The notes under the pieces are model-generated. The model had not been told where the DNA came from. It saw nothing but the letters and a program-made list of their open reading frames with translations, and ran no database searches. This document shows positions 56,363 to 64,000 of a DNA stretch of 64,000 bases, in pieces; position 1 is the stretch's first letter, and each line of letters opens with the position of its first letter. Made by a program: the position numbers and the translations under genes. The DNA is from Nioella sp965215655 (GTDB taxonomy: Bacteria > Pseudomonadota > Alphaproteobacteria > Rhodobacterales > Rhodobacteraceae). The stretch covers positions 2,480,001 to 2,544,000 of the forward strand of contig NZ_OZ244111.1 of NCBI RefSeq assembly GCF_965215655.1, given 5' to 3'.

Positions 56363-57331
56363 ATGACAGGTCTAGCGCGGCTGTCCGGTAAATCCTTTCT
56401 GGTGATCGGGCGAGCGGGCATGGATCTCTATGCCGACCCGCCGGGCGCGCGGGTGGAAGAGGCCACCGCCTTCACCACGGCCCTCGGCGGGTCATCCGCG
56501 AACATCGCCGCCGGGTTGTGCCGGTTGGGGTGCAAGGCTTCACTGGTCACGCGGGTGTCCGATGATGCAATCGGGCGCTACTGCCTGAACCAGCTCGACG
56601 CCTACGGCATCGACCGCACCCATGTGCATCTGGAAGGTGGCGAAGCGCGCAATTCTTTGGCCGTCGTGGAAACCCGGCTCGAAGACACCCAATCGGTGAT
56701 CTACCGCAACGGCGCGGCGGATTTCGAGATGACCTTGGCGGATGTAGAGGCGGTGGACTACAGCGCCTATTCCGCCCTCGTCACCACTGGAACCGTCTTG
56801 GCCGCAGAACCCTCCCGCAGCGCCTGTTTCCGGGCCGTCGATCTGGCCCGCGCCGCCGGTCTGCCGCTGATCTTCGATGTGGATTACCGGCCCTATTCCT
56901 GGGCTTCTGCCAGCGAGGCCGAAGAGGTCTACTCCCGCGCCGCCGCGCTTTGCGACATCATCATCGGAAATGACGTGGAATTCGGCTTCATGGCGGGCGG
57001 TATCGAGAAAGGGCTCGACAAGGCCCGGTCGCTGATCAGCGAGGGCGCGCAAATCGTCGTCTACAAGATGGGCGAAAAAGGCGCGATCACGATCACCGCA
57101 GAAGGCGAAATGCAAACCGGCATTTACGACACAAAGGCGCTTAAACCCACCGGCGCGGGCGACAGTTTCATGGCCGGGTTCCTCGCGACGCTGGCCGCTG
57201 GCAGCGATGCCAGAACCGCCGTGCAAACCGGGTCCGCCGCCGCCGCAATCGTCGTCTCTCGCGTTGGCTGCGCCCCCGCCATGCCCACCCCTGAGGAACT
57301 GGCCCGTTTCATGGCCGCTGCCACCCCATAA
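56363..57331 (+). CDS. iolC: 5-Dehydro-2-deoxygluconokinase
   Basis: A 322-residue PfkB-family sugar kinase. GRAGMDLYADPPG and the glycine-rich GGSSANIAAGLCRLG bind substrate, and the catalytic aspartate is in KPTGAGDSFMAGFLATL. The order iolC-iolB-iolJ identifies it as the kinase that makes 5-dehydro-2-deoxygluconate 6-phosphate. GGAGGGACGGGGAA precedes the ATG. A fructokinase or ribokinase assignment is less likely given the neighbours. Confidence 0.9.
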   Translation: MTGLARLSGKSFLVIGRAGMDLYADPPGARVEEATAFTTALGGSSANIAAGLCRLGCKASLVTRVSDDAIGRYCLNQLDAYGIDRTHVHLEGGEARNSLAVVETRLEDTQSVIYRNGAADFEMTLADVEAVDYSAYSALVTTGTVLAAEPSRSACFRAVDLARAAGLPLIFDVDYRPYSWASASEAEEVYSRAAALCDIIIGNDVEFGFMAGGIEKGLDKARSLISEGAQIVVYKMGEKGAITITAEGEMQTGIYDTKALKPTGAGDSFMAGFLATLAAGSDARTAVQTGSAAAAIVVSRVGCAPAMPTPEELARFMAAATP

Positions 57332-57343
57332 GAGGATATCGCA

Positions 57344-58198
57344 ATGCACATCCCCCCGTTCGACAATCAAAACAAGGCCATAGTAGACGTGGATGACGCC
57401 CATGTGCCGCTGACCTATTTCAATATCGTCAAGCTGAAGGCCGGCGAGACATTCGATTATCGGCTGGCTGGCTACGAGACCTGCGTCGTGCCTGCGACCG
57501 GCACGGTGACCGTGGAATGCGGAGGCGAAACCTTCACCGACATCGGCAACCGGGGCGCGGATGTCTGGGACGGGGAGCCGGAGGGCGTCTATGTGCCGAC
57601 CGATATCGGTTGCAGGATCACCGCCCGGACCGACACGGAGACTTTCATCGCAGGTGCGAAATACGCTGAGACGCTGAAACCCTTCGCCGTGCGCAAGGGG
57701 GAGCTGGACCTCGTTCAATACGGGTCGGACGACACCAAGACGCACCGCAAGATCAAGCATATTCTGGGTGCGGGCCATCATGACAGGGTCGGGCGGCTGC
57801 TGGTCAGCGAGCTGTTCACCGTCGGCGCGGGCGGCTGGTCGGGCTTTCCCAGCCACAAGCACGATACCGACCGGCGCGACGACAGCGAGGAACTGATCGA
57901 AACCCGTCACGACGAATGCTACAACTTCCGCTTCAAACCCAATTACGGCTCAGGCCTGCAAATGCTGCAGCGGGTCGATAACGAACCGGGGGACGCCTAT
58001 CACATCATGGATGGGTCCACGGTGCTGATCGACAAGGGCTATCATCCCTGCTGCGCTCTGCCGGGCTACGAGATGTACTATTTCACCATCCTCGGCGGGC
58101 TCAGCCAGCGCAGCCTGAAGCAGTATTTCCAGCCCACCCATGCCGAGCAGCTGCACACCATCCCCGGCATCATGGACATGGTGGCTAAGTTCAAATGA
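57344..58198 (+). CDS. iolB: 5-Deoxy-glucuronate isomerase
   Basis: A 284-residue bicupin with SGFPSHKHDTDRRDD, ETRHDECYNFRFKP and GYHPCCALPGYEMYYF, the conserved IolB signatures. It isomerises 5-deoxyglucuronate to 5-dehydro-2-deoxygluconate. AGAGGATATCGC precedes the ATG, and its stop overlaps the iolJ start (ATGA). Length is standard. Confidence 0.95.
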   Translation: MHIPPFDNQNKAIVDVDDAHVPLTYFNIVKLKAGETFDYRLAGYETCVVPATGTVTVECGGETFTDIGNRGADVWDGEPEGVYVPTDIGCRITARTDTETFIAGAKYAETLKPFAVRKGELDLVQYGSDDTKTHRKIKHILGAGHHDRVGRLLVSELFTVGAGGWSGFPSHKHDTDRRDDSEELIETRHDECYNFRFKPNYGSGLQMLQRVDNEPGDAYHIMDGSTVLIDKGYHPCCALPGYEMYYFTILGGLSQRSLKQYFQPTHAEQLHTIPGIMDMVAKFK

Positions 58199-59022
58199 CC
58201 CGCGCGACGCTGTCGGAGGTTCTGCAACCGGCCCTGACGGGTGGCTATGCGATCGCTGGCGTGGTGTGCCTTGGCTGGGAGGACGCCCGCGCCTATGTGG
58301 CCGCGGCGGAGGCTGAGGGCGCGCCGCTGATCCTGCAAGCCGGTCCCGGCGCACGGGCCCATACCCCCCTGCCCGTCTGGGGCGCGATGTTCCGGGAACT
58401 GGCAGAAGGCGCGTCGGTCCCCGTGGTCACGCATCTGGACCATGGCACCGATGAAGAGGACTGCCGGATCGCCATCGCGGAAGGCTTCACCTCGGTCATG
58501 TTCGACGGCTCTCGCCTGTCGCTGGAGGACAACATCGCCGCCACCGCCCGCATCGCGGAGCTGGCCCATGCGGCAGGCGTCAGTTGCGAAGGCGAGATCG
58601 GCTTCGTGGGCTATGCGGCGGGCGAAGCCTCTCGCGGGACCGACCCGCAGGAGGCGGCGCGGTTCGCGCGGGACACCGGCGTCGATGCGATGGCGATCTC
58701 CGTGGGCAACACCCACTTGCAGACCTCGGCGGGCGACGGGCTGGACGAGGCGCGGATCGCCGAAATCGCGGCCCTGACCCAAACTCCGCTGGTCATCCAT
58801 GGCGGATCGGGCGTGCCGCATAATCAGCGCCGCCGCCTCGCCACCGGAACCAGTATCTGCAAGTTCAATATCGGCACGGAACTGAGGCAGGTCTTCGGTG
58901 CAACCATCCGCCAGAGGCTGGCCACGGAACCGGAAGTCTACGACCGTATCGCCATCCTCTCGGCCCTGCACGACCCGCTATGCGAGGCCGCGCAGGCGGT
59001 CATTAGGGGGCTTCGCCCCTGA
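58195..59022 (+). CDS. iolJ: Class II aldolase, 6-phospho-5-dehydro-2-deoxygluconate type
   Basis: A 275-residue zinc-dependent aldolase of the FBA class II family. Metal and substrate residues are in VTHLDHGTDEEDC, CEGEIGFVGYA, SVGNTHLQTS, IHGGSGVP and FNIGTELRQVFG. In an iolCB operon it most likely cleaves 6-phospho-5-dehydro-2-deoxygluconate to malonate semialdehyde and dihydroxyacetone phosphate. Other class II aldolase substrates such as tagatose bisphosphate cannot be ruled out. It is the last gene of the rightward inositol operon. Confidence 0.87.
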   Translation: MTRATLSEVLQPALTGGYAIAGVVCLGWEDARAYVAAAEAEGAPLILQAGPGARAHTPLPVWGAMFRELAEGASVPVVTHLDHGTDEEDCRIAIAEGFTSVMFDGSRLSLEDNIAATARIAELAHAAGVSCEGEIGFVGYAAGEASRGTDPQEAARFARDTGVDAMAISVGNTHLQTSAGDGLDEARIAEIAALTQTPLVIHGGSGVPHNQRRRLATGTSICKFNIGTELRQVFGATIRQRLATEPEVYDRIAILSALHDPLCEAAQAVIRGLRP

Positions 59023-59103
59023 CAGGCCGCCAAAACGGACCCGAGTGAAACGAATGGACATGAGGCTGATACGAGCGGCCATGGCGATACGCAGCCATCC
59101 TGA

Positions 59104-59123
59104 CTAGGTTGATCCCGACCTAG
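59104..59123. promoter_or_regulatory. Inverted repeat before the epimerase-like gene
   Basis: CTAGGT (59104-59109) and ACCTAG (59118-59123) form a perfect repeat with an 8-base spacer, 18 bases before the ATG at 59141. No regulator gene adjoins it, so the protein that binds it is unknown. Confidence 0.45.
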
Positions 59124-59140
59124 CCAGAGAAGAGCATCCC

Positions 59141-60010
59141 ATGACCGTAGCCCTTGCCCCGAGAACCGTCCTCATCGCAGGTGCGACCGGCTATCTCGGG
59201 CGGCACCTTACCGCCGAATATGCGCGCCGTGGCTGGCGTGTGCGCGCCCTCGTGCGCCGCGATACCGACCTTCCCGCCGAGTTGGTCCATGCCGAAGCCA
59301 CCCGGCCCGAGACGCTGACGGGCTGCATGGAGGGCGTCGACCTGGTGATCTCTGCCCTCGGCATCACCCGCCAGACCGACGGGCTGACCTATCGCGACGT
59401 GGATTATCAGGCGAATGCCAACCTGCTGGAGGAAGCGCTGCGCGCGGGCGTGGACCGCTTCGCCTATATCCACGTGCTGAATGCTGACCGCATGCCCCAT
59501 GTACCGCTGGTCGCGGCCAAGGCCGCCTTTGTGGACCGGCTTCGGGCCAGCCCCGTGGCCTCGACCGTGATCGCGCCCTCCGGCTATTTCTCGGACATGG
59601 GCGATTTCCTGTCGATGGCGCAGGCCGGGCGGGCGTGGCTGTTCGGGGACGGTCAGCACCGGCTCAACCCGATCCACGGCGCGGACCTTGCCGCCGCGAC
59701 AGCCGAGGCGATCGCGGCGGGGCGCGACTGGCTGGACGTGGGCGGGCCCGAGATTTTCACGCATGAGGCCCTAGCACGGCTGGCCTTCGCGGCGCTGAAC
59801 CGGCCCGCGCGCATCACCCGCCTGCCGGATGCCCTGCGCCGGGCCGCGCTCCGCCTGCTGCCCTGGGTAACGCCCGTGCGCGTCCACGGGCCGGCGCAGT
59901 TCTTCCTGACCGCCATGGGCGGCGACATGGTGGGCGAATGCCATGGCACGAAACGACTGGCCGACCACTTTCTGACCCTCTCGGCGAACAGCGAAAGGAT
60001 GACCCCATGA
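59141..60010 (+). CDS. NAD(P)-binding epimerase/NmrA-like protein
   Basis: A 289-residue atypical SDR with LIAGATGYLGRHLTAEYARRGW for cofactor binding. It then follows the NmrA/complex-I-like pattern (GVDLVISALGITRQTDGLTYRDVDYQANANLLEEA, FAYIHVLNADRM). A YxxxK catalytic pair is not evident, so it may be a redox-sensing or structural member and not a dehydrogenase. Its stop overlaps the following membrane-protein start (ATGA). Confidence 0.82.
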   Translation: MTVALAPRTVLIAGATGYLGRHLTAEYARRGWRVRALVRRDTDLPAELVHAEATRPETLTGCMEGVDLVISALGITRQTDGLTYRDVDYQANANLLEEALRAGVDRFAYIHVLNADRMPHVPLVAAKAAFVDRLRASPVASTVIAPSGYFSDMGDFLSMAQAGRAWLFGDGQHRLNPIHGADLAAATAEAIAAGRDWLDVGGPEIFTHEALARLAFAALNRPARITRLPDALRRAALRLLPWVTPVRVHGPAQFFLTAMGGDMVGECHGTKRLADHFLTLSANSERMTP

Positions 60011-60687
60011 CCCTGATCAAGACCGGAGGCTTCGCTGCCCTTGTCAGCGCCCTGACCTATGTCGCGGGATTTGCCCTGCTGCTGACGCTGCTGGCCCCGC
60101 TTGGCTTTGGCAGCAACCAGATCGACGCGGAGGCGGTTGTGGCCTTCATCGCCGAACAGCCGCACCTGCTGATCGCCTGGAACAGCACGATCTATATTGC
60201 CAATGCCATTGCCCTCGTCCTTCTGGTTCTGGCTGTCCATGACCTGTTGCGGAAAGCGACTCCCGGATGGGCGGAAGCCAGCCGCGCCTTCGGGCTGATC
60301 TGGGCGGCGCTCGTGCTTGGCGCGGGCATGATCGCCAATGTCTCGGTCGAGACGGCCCTGAGCCTGTCGCAAACCGACACGGAGGCCGCCGCAGAGGCCT
60401 GGGCGCTGCTGCACGCGGTCGAGCTTGGGCTTGGCGGCGGCAACGAAATCGCGGGTGGCGTCTGGCTGCTATGCGTCGGGCTGGCGGCATTGCGGGCCCG
60501 TGCCCTGCCCCGGGTGACGGCGCTTTTGGCGGCTCTGGTCGGGGCGGCGGGCCTGTTGACCGTCATTCCGGCCCTGGGCGAACCGGCCGGAGCCCTGTTC
60601 GGCGTCGGAGCAATCCTGTGGTTTCTGCTGGTAGGTCTGGCTCTTTTGCGCCACATCCCCCGGGGGCGTGATTTGCAATCCCCATAG
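60007..60687 (+). CDS. Multi-pass membrane protein, DUF4386-like
   Basis: A 226-residue hydrophobic protein with about six membrane segments, among them GGFAALVSALTYVAGFALLL, NSTIYIANAIALVLLVLAV, AFGLIWAALVLGAGMIANV and FGVGAILWFLLVGLALL. The pattern resembles DUF4386 proteins, whose function is not known. It is translationally coupled to the epimerase-like gene, suggesting a joint role at the membrane. Confidence 0.75.
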   Translation: MTLIKTGGFAALVSALTYVAGFALLLTLLAPLGFGSNQIDAEAVVAFIAEQPHLLIAWNSTIYIANAIALVLLVLAVHDLLRKATPGWAEASRAFGLIWAALVLGAGMIANVSVETALSLSQTDTEAAAEAWALLHAVELGLGGGNEIAGGVWLLCVGLAALRARALPRVTALLAALVGAAGLLTVIPALGEPAGALFGVGAILWFLLVGLALLRHIPRGRDLQSP

Positions 60688-60751
60688 CTTTATCCTATGT
60701 AAAGGTTTCGAGCCCAAGAAAAACAAAAGCCAGAGCAGTCGTTTAACCAAT

Positions 60752-61210
60752 ATGGTCGATTTTTTGAAGAAAGCCTGGAGCGAAGTGCTCCATCCCATGC
60801 TGCAACGCCCCAAGCGATTGCAGGTGGCTGCGCTGTGCTATCGCACGGACGAACAGGGGAAAAAGGTTCTTCTGGTCACCAGCCGTGGCACCGGCCGCTG
60901 GATCTTGCCAAAAGGCTGGCCCATCAAAGGGTTGGACGCCGGTGAAGCCGCGCTTCAGGAAGCTTGGGAAGAGGCTGGAGTGCGCAAGGGCTCGGTCGAT
61001 GGGAACGCAATCGGCACCTATACCTATGACAAGGACCTCGACGAGGGCTGGAGCATAGAGATCGAGACACTGGTTTACCCGGTCGAGGTCGAGGATATGC
61101 GCAAGGACTTCCCCGAGGCGCATCAGCGCAAACGAACATGGGTAGAGCCATCGGAAGCGGCCAACATGGTCCGCGAGCCGGAGCTTCAGTCGATCCTGAG
61201 GGATTTGTAA
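60752..61210 (+). CDS. Nudix hydrolase, DIPP/MutT-like
   Basis: A 152-residue protein with a Nudix box GWPIKGLDAGEAALQEAWEEAGV. The two glutamates of EEAG and the upstream Gly are kept, but the usual arginine before EU is glutamine (QEAWEEAG). The pattern resembles diphosphoinositol polyphosphate or diadenosine polyphosphate hydrolases. The start at 60752 is the first ATG with a normal N-terminus; no strong ribosome binding site is seen. It lies directly before a phosphate transporter gene, and a Pho-like box overlaps its stop. Confidence 0.84.
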   Translation: MVDFLKKAWSEVLHPMLQRPKRLQVAALCYRTDEQGKKVLLVTSRGTGRWILPKGWPIKGLDAGEAALQEAWEEAGVRKGSVDGNAIGTYTYDKDLDEGWSIEIETLVYPVEVEDMRKDFPEAHQRKRTWVEPSEAANMVREPELQSILRDL

Positions 61211-61233
61211 CAGTTTTGCGAAGAATTTGTAAC
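61205..61233 (+). promoter_or_regulatory. Probable Pho box upstream of the phosphate transporter
   Basis: Seven-base repeats TTGTAAC (61205), TTGCGAA (61216) and TTGTAAC (61227) recur with an 11-base period and 4-base linkers, the geometry of PhoB direct repeats. It ends about 67 bases before the pit start and overlaps the Nudix stop. Confidence 0.65.
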
Positions 61234-61299
61234 AAGGGCGGTTGATTTGCGACACGCTCTTGCATAGGCCCGTCCCGCAGAGCGAGGGGAGCCTGAGGC

Positions 61300-62784
61300 A
61301 TGAGCAACGATTCCGGCGACAGCCGTCACCTTGAAACACTGGACCGGGATCTGCACAGGCTGTCCTACCTGGAATCCGCCACCAGCTATGTGGCGCGGCC
61401 GATGGTCGGGCCGGGTGTCGCCCTGATCTTCATCGTGCTGGCGGGGCTGATGGCCGCGATCTTCTTCGGGCAGGACAGCAACGGCATGATCGTCGTCGTG
61501 GCCGCAGGCTTCGGCGCTTACATGGCGATCAATATCGGCGCCAATGACGTGGCCAACAACATGGGCCCCGCTGTGGGGGCCAATGCGCTGACCATGGGGG
61601 GCGCGATTGCCATTGCCGCTGTCTTCGAAAGCGCGGGCGCCTTGATCGCGGGCGGCGATGTCGTCTCGACCATCGCCAAGGGCATCATCGAGCCGGAATC
61701 CATGGTCACCGCCGAGATCTTCATCTGGGCGATGCTGGCCGCGCTTCTGTCCTCCGCGCTTTGGGTGAACCTCGCCACCTGGGTCGGCGCGCCGGTTTCC
61801 ACCACCCATTCGGTCGTGGGCGGCGTGATGGGCGCGGGCATCGCGGCAGCTGGCTTTACCGCCGTGAACTGGCCCACGATGAGCGCGATTGCCGCCAGCT
61901 GGGTGATCTCGCCGGTTCTTGGCGGGGGCATCGCGGCGCTGTTTCTGTGGTTCATCAAGGCCAACATCATCTACACCCCCGACAAGATCGCCGCCGCCCG
62001 TAAATGGGTGCCGGTTCTGGTCGGTATCATGGCGGGCACCTTCGCCGCCTACCTGGCGCTCAAGGGCCTGAAACACCTGATGCGGGTGTCGCTTGGGCTG
62101 GCGCTTTCCATCGGGGTTGGCGTGGCGATCGTGACCTGGCTCGGGATGATCCCGGTCATCCGCAAGCAGTCCGAAGGGCTGGAGAACCGCAACAAGTCAC
62201 TCAAGGTCCTGTTCGGCATTCCTCTCGTGGTCTCCGCCGCGCTGCTCAGCTTTGCCCATGGGGCCAACGATGTGGCCAATGCGGTTGGACCGCTTGCCGC
62301 CATCGTGCAGGCCTCGCAGTCAGGCGATTTCACGCAGGCGGTGAGCATTCCCACCTGGGTGATGATCATCGGCGCTTTCGGCATTTCCTTCGGGCTGTTC
62401 CTGTTCGGACCAAAACTGATCCGCATGGTGGGCAGCCAGATTACCAAGCTCAACCCGATGCGCGCCTATTGCGTGGCGCTGTCTGCCGCAATCACGGTGA
62501 TCGTGGCCAGTTGGCTCGGCCTGCCGGTCAGTTCCACCCATATCGCCGTGGGCGGGGTCTTCGGCGTGGGCTTCTTCCGGGAATGGGACGCCGAACGCCG
62601 CCTGCGCCTGGCGCGCGGAAACATGCCCGACGAAAACCGCATCGCGCCCGAGGAACGCCGCCGCCGCAAGCTGGTGCGCCGGTCGCATTTCATGACCATC
62701 GTCGCCGCCTGGGTGATCACGGTGCCAGCGGCAGCGATCATGTCCGCCGTCCTGTTCTTCGGCATTCAGGCGGTTGTCGGCTAA
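61300..62784 (+). CDS. pit: Low-affinity inorganic phosphate transporter, PiT family
   Basis: A 494-residue membrane protein with the two duplicated PiT signatures NIGANDVANNMGPAVGANA and HGANDVANAVGPLAAI, and GAPVSTTHSVVGGVMGAG and GLPVSSTHIAVGGVFGVG. About ten to eleven membrane helices are visible with a cytoplasmic loop of charged residues near 590-640 bases before the end (WDAERRLRLARG). It imports phosphate or metal-phosphate with protons. Direct TTGTAAC repeats ahead of it suggest PhoB control; in Sinorhizobium PhoB represses a comparable pit gene. Confidence 0.93.
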   Translation: MSNDSGDSRHLETLDRDLHRLSYLESATSYVARPMVGPGVALIFIVLAGLMAAIFFGQDSNGMIVVVAAGFGAYMAINIGANDVANNMGPAVGANALTMGGAIAIAAVFESAGALIAGGDVVSTIAKGIIEPESMVTAEIFIWAMLAALLSSALWVNLATWVGAPVSTTHSVVGGVMGAGIAAAGFTAVNWPTMSAIAASWVISPVLGGGIAALFLWFIKANIIYTPDKIAAARKWVPVLVGIMAGTFAAYLALKGLKHLMRVSLGLALSIGVGVAIVTWLGMIPVIRKQSEGLENRNKSLKVLFGIPLVVSAALLSFAHGANDVANAVGPLAAIVQASQSGDFTQAVSIPTWVMIIGAFGISFGLFLFGPKLIRMVGSQITKLNPMRAYCVALSAAITVIVASWLGLPVSSTHIAVGGVFGVGFFREWDAERRLRLARGNMPDENRIAPEERRRRKLVRRSHFMTIVAAWVITVPAAAIMSAVLFFGIQAVVG

Positions 62785-62790
62785 GGCGGG

Positions 62791-63753
62791 TCAGCGATAG
62801 GTGCGATCCTCGATCGGGGTCGCTTCGATCTTGTCGAGCAACCGCGTGAGCAAGGATTCCTCGGCCCGGTTCATCCGGGTCCGGGGGTTCCAGACCACAT
62901 GCACATCGACCGCGGGCGGGTTGTCATAGGGGGGCAGCCGCCACAACAGCCCGTCCTGCACATCGCGCGCCGCGACATGCACGGGCAGCGGCCCGATGCC
63001 GAGCCCCGCGACGATCATCCGGCGGACCTCTTCCAGGTGGCTCGACGTGCCGACCACCTGTTCCCCGATGTCGGATTCCGCCCGAAGAAGGGCCACGGGT
63101 TTCAGCACATCCTGTAGACGGTCGGTCTGGAAACTGACGGTGTTGTGACCCGAAAGGTCCGCACGGGTCAGGCCCCGCTTGCCGAAAAGTGGATGCGGCG
63201 GGCCGCAGAAGAGGCCAAAGAATTCCCGATAAAGCCTGCGATATTCCAGTTTCGGGTCCATGTCGCGCACGAGGCAGATCGCGAAACTGGCGCTGCGCGC
63301 GCGCACGGCAGCGATGGTCTCGGCACTTGTTCGCACATCGAAGGTCAGTGTGGCCTTGGGATGCGCGGCGTGGAACTCCGCCAGCGCGGAATCGAGCAGC
63401 GGGCAGACCACGTGACTGGCCAGTGCCACCTGCACATGGCCCCGCACCTCGTCGGTCATGTCGCGCATGAGCGTCGTCAGCCGCAGGATGGAGCCCTGGA
63501 TATCCAGCGCCTCGGCAAAGAGTCTCTCTCCCGCCTCGGTCAACCGGAAATGCCCCGGCTTGCGGTCGATGAGCTTGCGGCCCAACCGATCCTCCAACCG
63601 TTGCAACGCGGCCGAAACCGAGGGCTGCGCCAGATTCAGTCTGCGCGCCGCATCGGTGATCGAGCGCGACTGCGCCAGAACCACGAATGTGCGCAGCAGG
63701 TTCCAGTCCAGTTCCCGCAGGATCCTGTCCGGGGAAAGGCGCGCATCCTCCAT
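62791..63753 (-). CDS. LysR-family regulator next to a spermidine-type ABC importer
   Basis: A 320-residue LTTR with HTH AQSRSITDAARRLNLAQPSVSAAL and RLEDRLGRKLIDRK. It is convergent with the phosphate transporter gene and divergent from the ABC permease gene at 63851, which it probably regulates. The stop lies six bases beyond the pit stop, so the two genes end back to back. The region between it and the permease has AT-rich segments typical of an LTTR promoter. Confidence 0.88.
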   Translation of the reverse strand: MEDARLSPDRILRELDWNLLRTFVVLAQSRSITDAARRLNLAQPSVSAALQRLEDRLGRKLIDRKPGHFRLTEAGERLFAEALDIQGSILRLTTLMRDMTDEVRGHVQVALASHVVCPLLDSALAEFHAAHPKATLTFDVRTSAETIAAVRARSASFAICLVRDMDPKLEYRRLYREFFGLFCGPPHPLFGKRGLTRADLSGHNTVSFQTDRLQDVLKPVALLRAESDIGEQVVGTSSHLEEVRRMIVAGLGIGPLPVHVAARDVQDGLLWRLPPYDNPPAVDVHVVWNPRTRMNRAEESLLTRLLDKIEATPIEDRTYR

Positions 63754-63850
63754 GCCATAGACCTCATCTATTGTTAGAATACCAATTATCTATTTGATCT
63801 ATGCATAGCGGCTTTCCATGCTCAGGCCAATCCCGCACCCGAGGAAGCGC
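63754..63850. promoter_or_regulatory. Divergent LysR-ABC promoter region
   Basis: A 97-base AT-rich spacer containing ATTG (63770-63773) and CAAT (63783-63786) as short symmetric arms and several CTAT/ATAG motifs. It probably holds both promoters and the LTTR binding site. No coding sequence is evident. Confidence 0.5.
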
Positions 63851-64000
63851 ATGTCCATCGAAGCCCGCGAGGCCCGCCAACCCTGGATCCTGCTGTCACC
63901 GACGCTGACGGTGATCACGCTTCTGCTGATCGTACCGGTGCTGTTCATCGTGGTCTATTCCTTCTGGCTGCGGACCTCCGTCGGCGATGTGCAGCCGGGT
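63851..64000 (+). CDS. ABC transporter permease (PotB-like), start only
   Basis: Only 50 residues fall in the window. They contain a charged N-terminus, a first membrane segment (LTVITLLLIVPVLFIVVYSF) and WLRTS, typical of PotB/spermidine-putrescine-type permeases. GAGGAAGCGC precedes the ATG. Its divergent LysR neighbour probably regulates the operon that continues beyond the right edge. Other binding-protein-dependent permeases (iron, sulfate) share this start. Confidence 0.7.
   Translation, partial: MSIEAREARQPWILLSPTLTVITLLLIVPVLFIVVYSFWLRTSVGDVQPG

Noticed and set aside
59005..59020. G/C hairpin at the end of iolJ as a terminator
   Set aside because: It lies inside the coding sequence, the stem is short and bulged, and no T-run follows.
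1..64000. IS elements, prophage, integrase, CRISPR or tRNA genes
   Set aside because: No transposase, integrase, phage, repeat-spacer or cloverleaf-type sequence was found on either strand.

Overview
The window is high-GC chromosomal DNA of an alphaproteobacterium, most likely a Rhodobacteraceae (Roseobacter/Rhodobacter-type) member. The evidence is gene content: a soluble fdsGBACD formate dehydrogenase, a form I coxMSLDEFG carbon monoxide dehydrogenase locus, TRAP transporters, many LysR/GntR/LacI-controlled catabolic operons, tight ATGA gene overlaps and a G-run/C-run intergenic hairpin typical of the family. I see no IS element, prophage, CRISPR array, tRNA or rRNA. Every stretch without a gene is shorter than 300 bases.

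Layout. 1-2600: the 5' part of a gentisate 1,2-dioxygenase (-) divergent from a MarR regulator across a perfect palindrome, then a formylglycine-generating-enzyme-like protein. 2603-6064: nadABC de novo NAD operon (-). 6211-13205: formate dehydrogenase operon with its LysR regulator (-), so an NAD+-reducing enzyme lies next to NAD+ synthesis. 13466-20651: cytosine deaminase, amidase and a BMP-type nucleobase/nucleoside ABC importer (+). 20648-21304: GntR regulator (-), divergent from the next region. 21564-33669: Gfo/Idh/MocA oxidoreductase, TRAP transporter, QuiC-like fusion protein, quinate/shikimate-type dehydrogenase and citryl-CoA-lyase-like protein; then, after a second AT-rich promoter region, a TIM-barrel isomerase, an acylating aldehyde dehydrogenase and a ThDP enzyme (+). 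33727-40833: type II dehydroquinase and a second degradative operon (-) with a CMD protein, ThDP enzyme, alpha/beta hydrolase, DUF1185 protein, luciferase-like monooxygenase, aldehyde dehydrogenase and flavin reductase, with a divergent LysR. 41854-50824: form I CO dehydrogenase locus with an MHYT-LytTR regulator and an inserted RidA gene. 50907-59022: LacI regulator, a secreted hypothetical protein and a myo-inositol-type cluster (two Gfo/Idh enzymes, IolE-like protein, iolC, iolB, iolJ) without iolD or iolA. 59141-64000: NAD(P)-binding epimerase-like protein, membrane protein, Nudix hydrolase, PiT phosphate transporter behind a probable Pho box, LysR regulator, and the start of a PotB-like ABC permease.

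How the parts fit. The organism looks like a nutritionally flexible marine or soil heterotroph that supplements its energy by oxidising CO and formate while scavenging plant- and algae-derived aromatics, cyclitols and nucleobases.

The strongest lead is the quinate/shikimate region. The QuiC-like protein carries Q134, N165, Y168 and A239 where the characterised Pseudomonas QuiC1 has E, D, H and E, so the dehydratase half has probably lost its metal site. An intact metal-site TIM barrel lies in the adjoining operon with a citryl-CoA-lyase homologue, an acylating aldehyde dehydrogenase and a ThDP enzyme. This set and the flavin-monooxygenase operon facing it do not match any pathway I can name. 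Shared cis elements (a repeated AT-rich promoter block, LacI, OxyR-like, LytTR, MarR and Pho-type sites) are listed separately.
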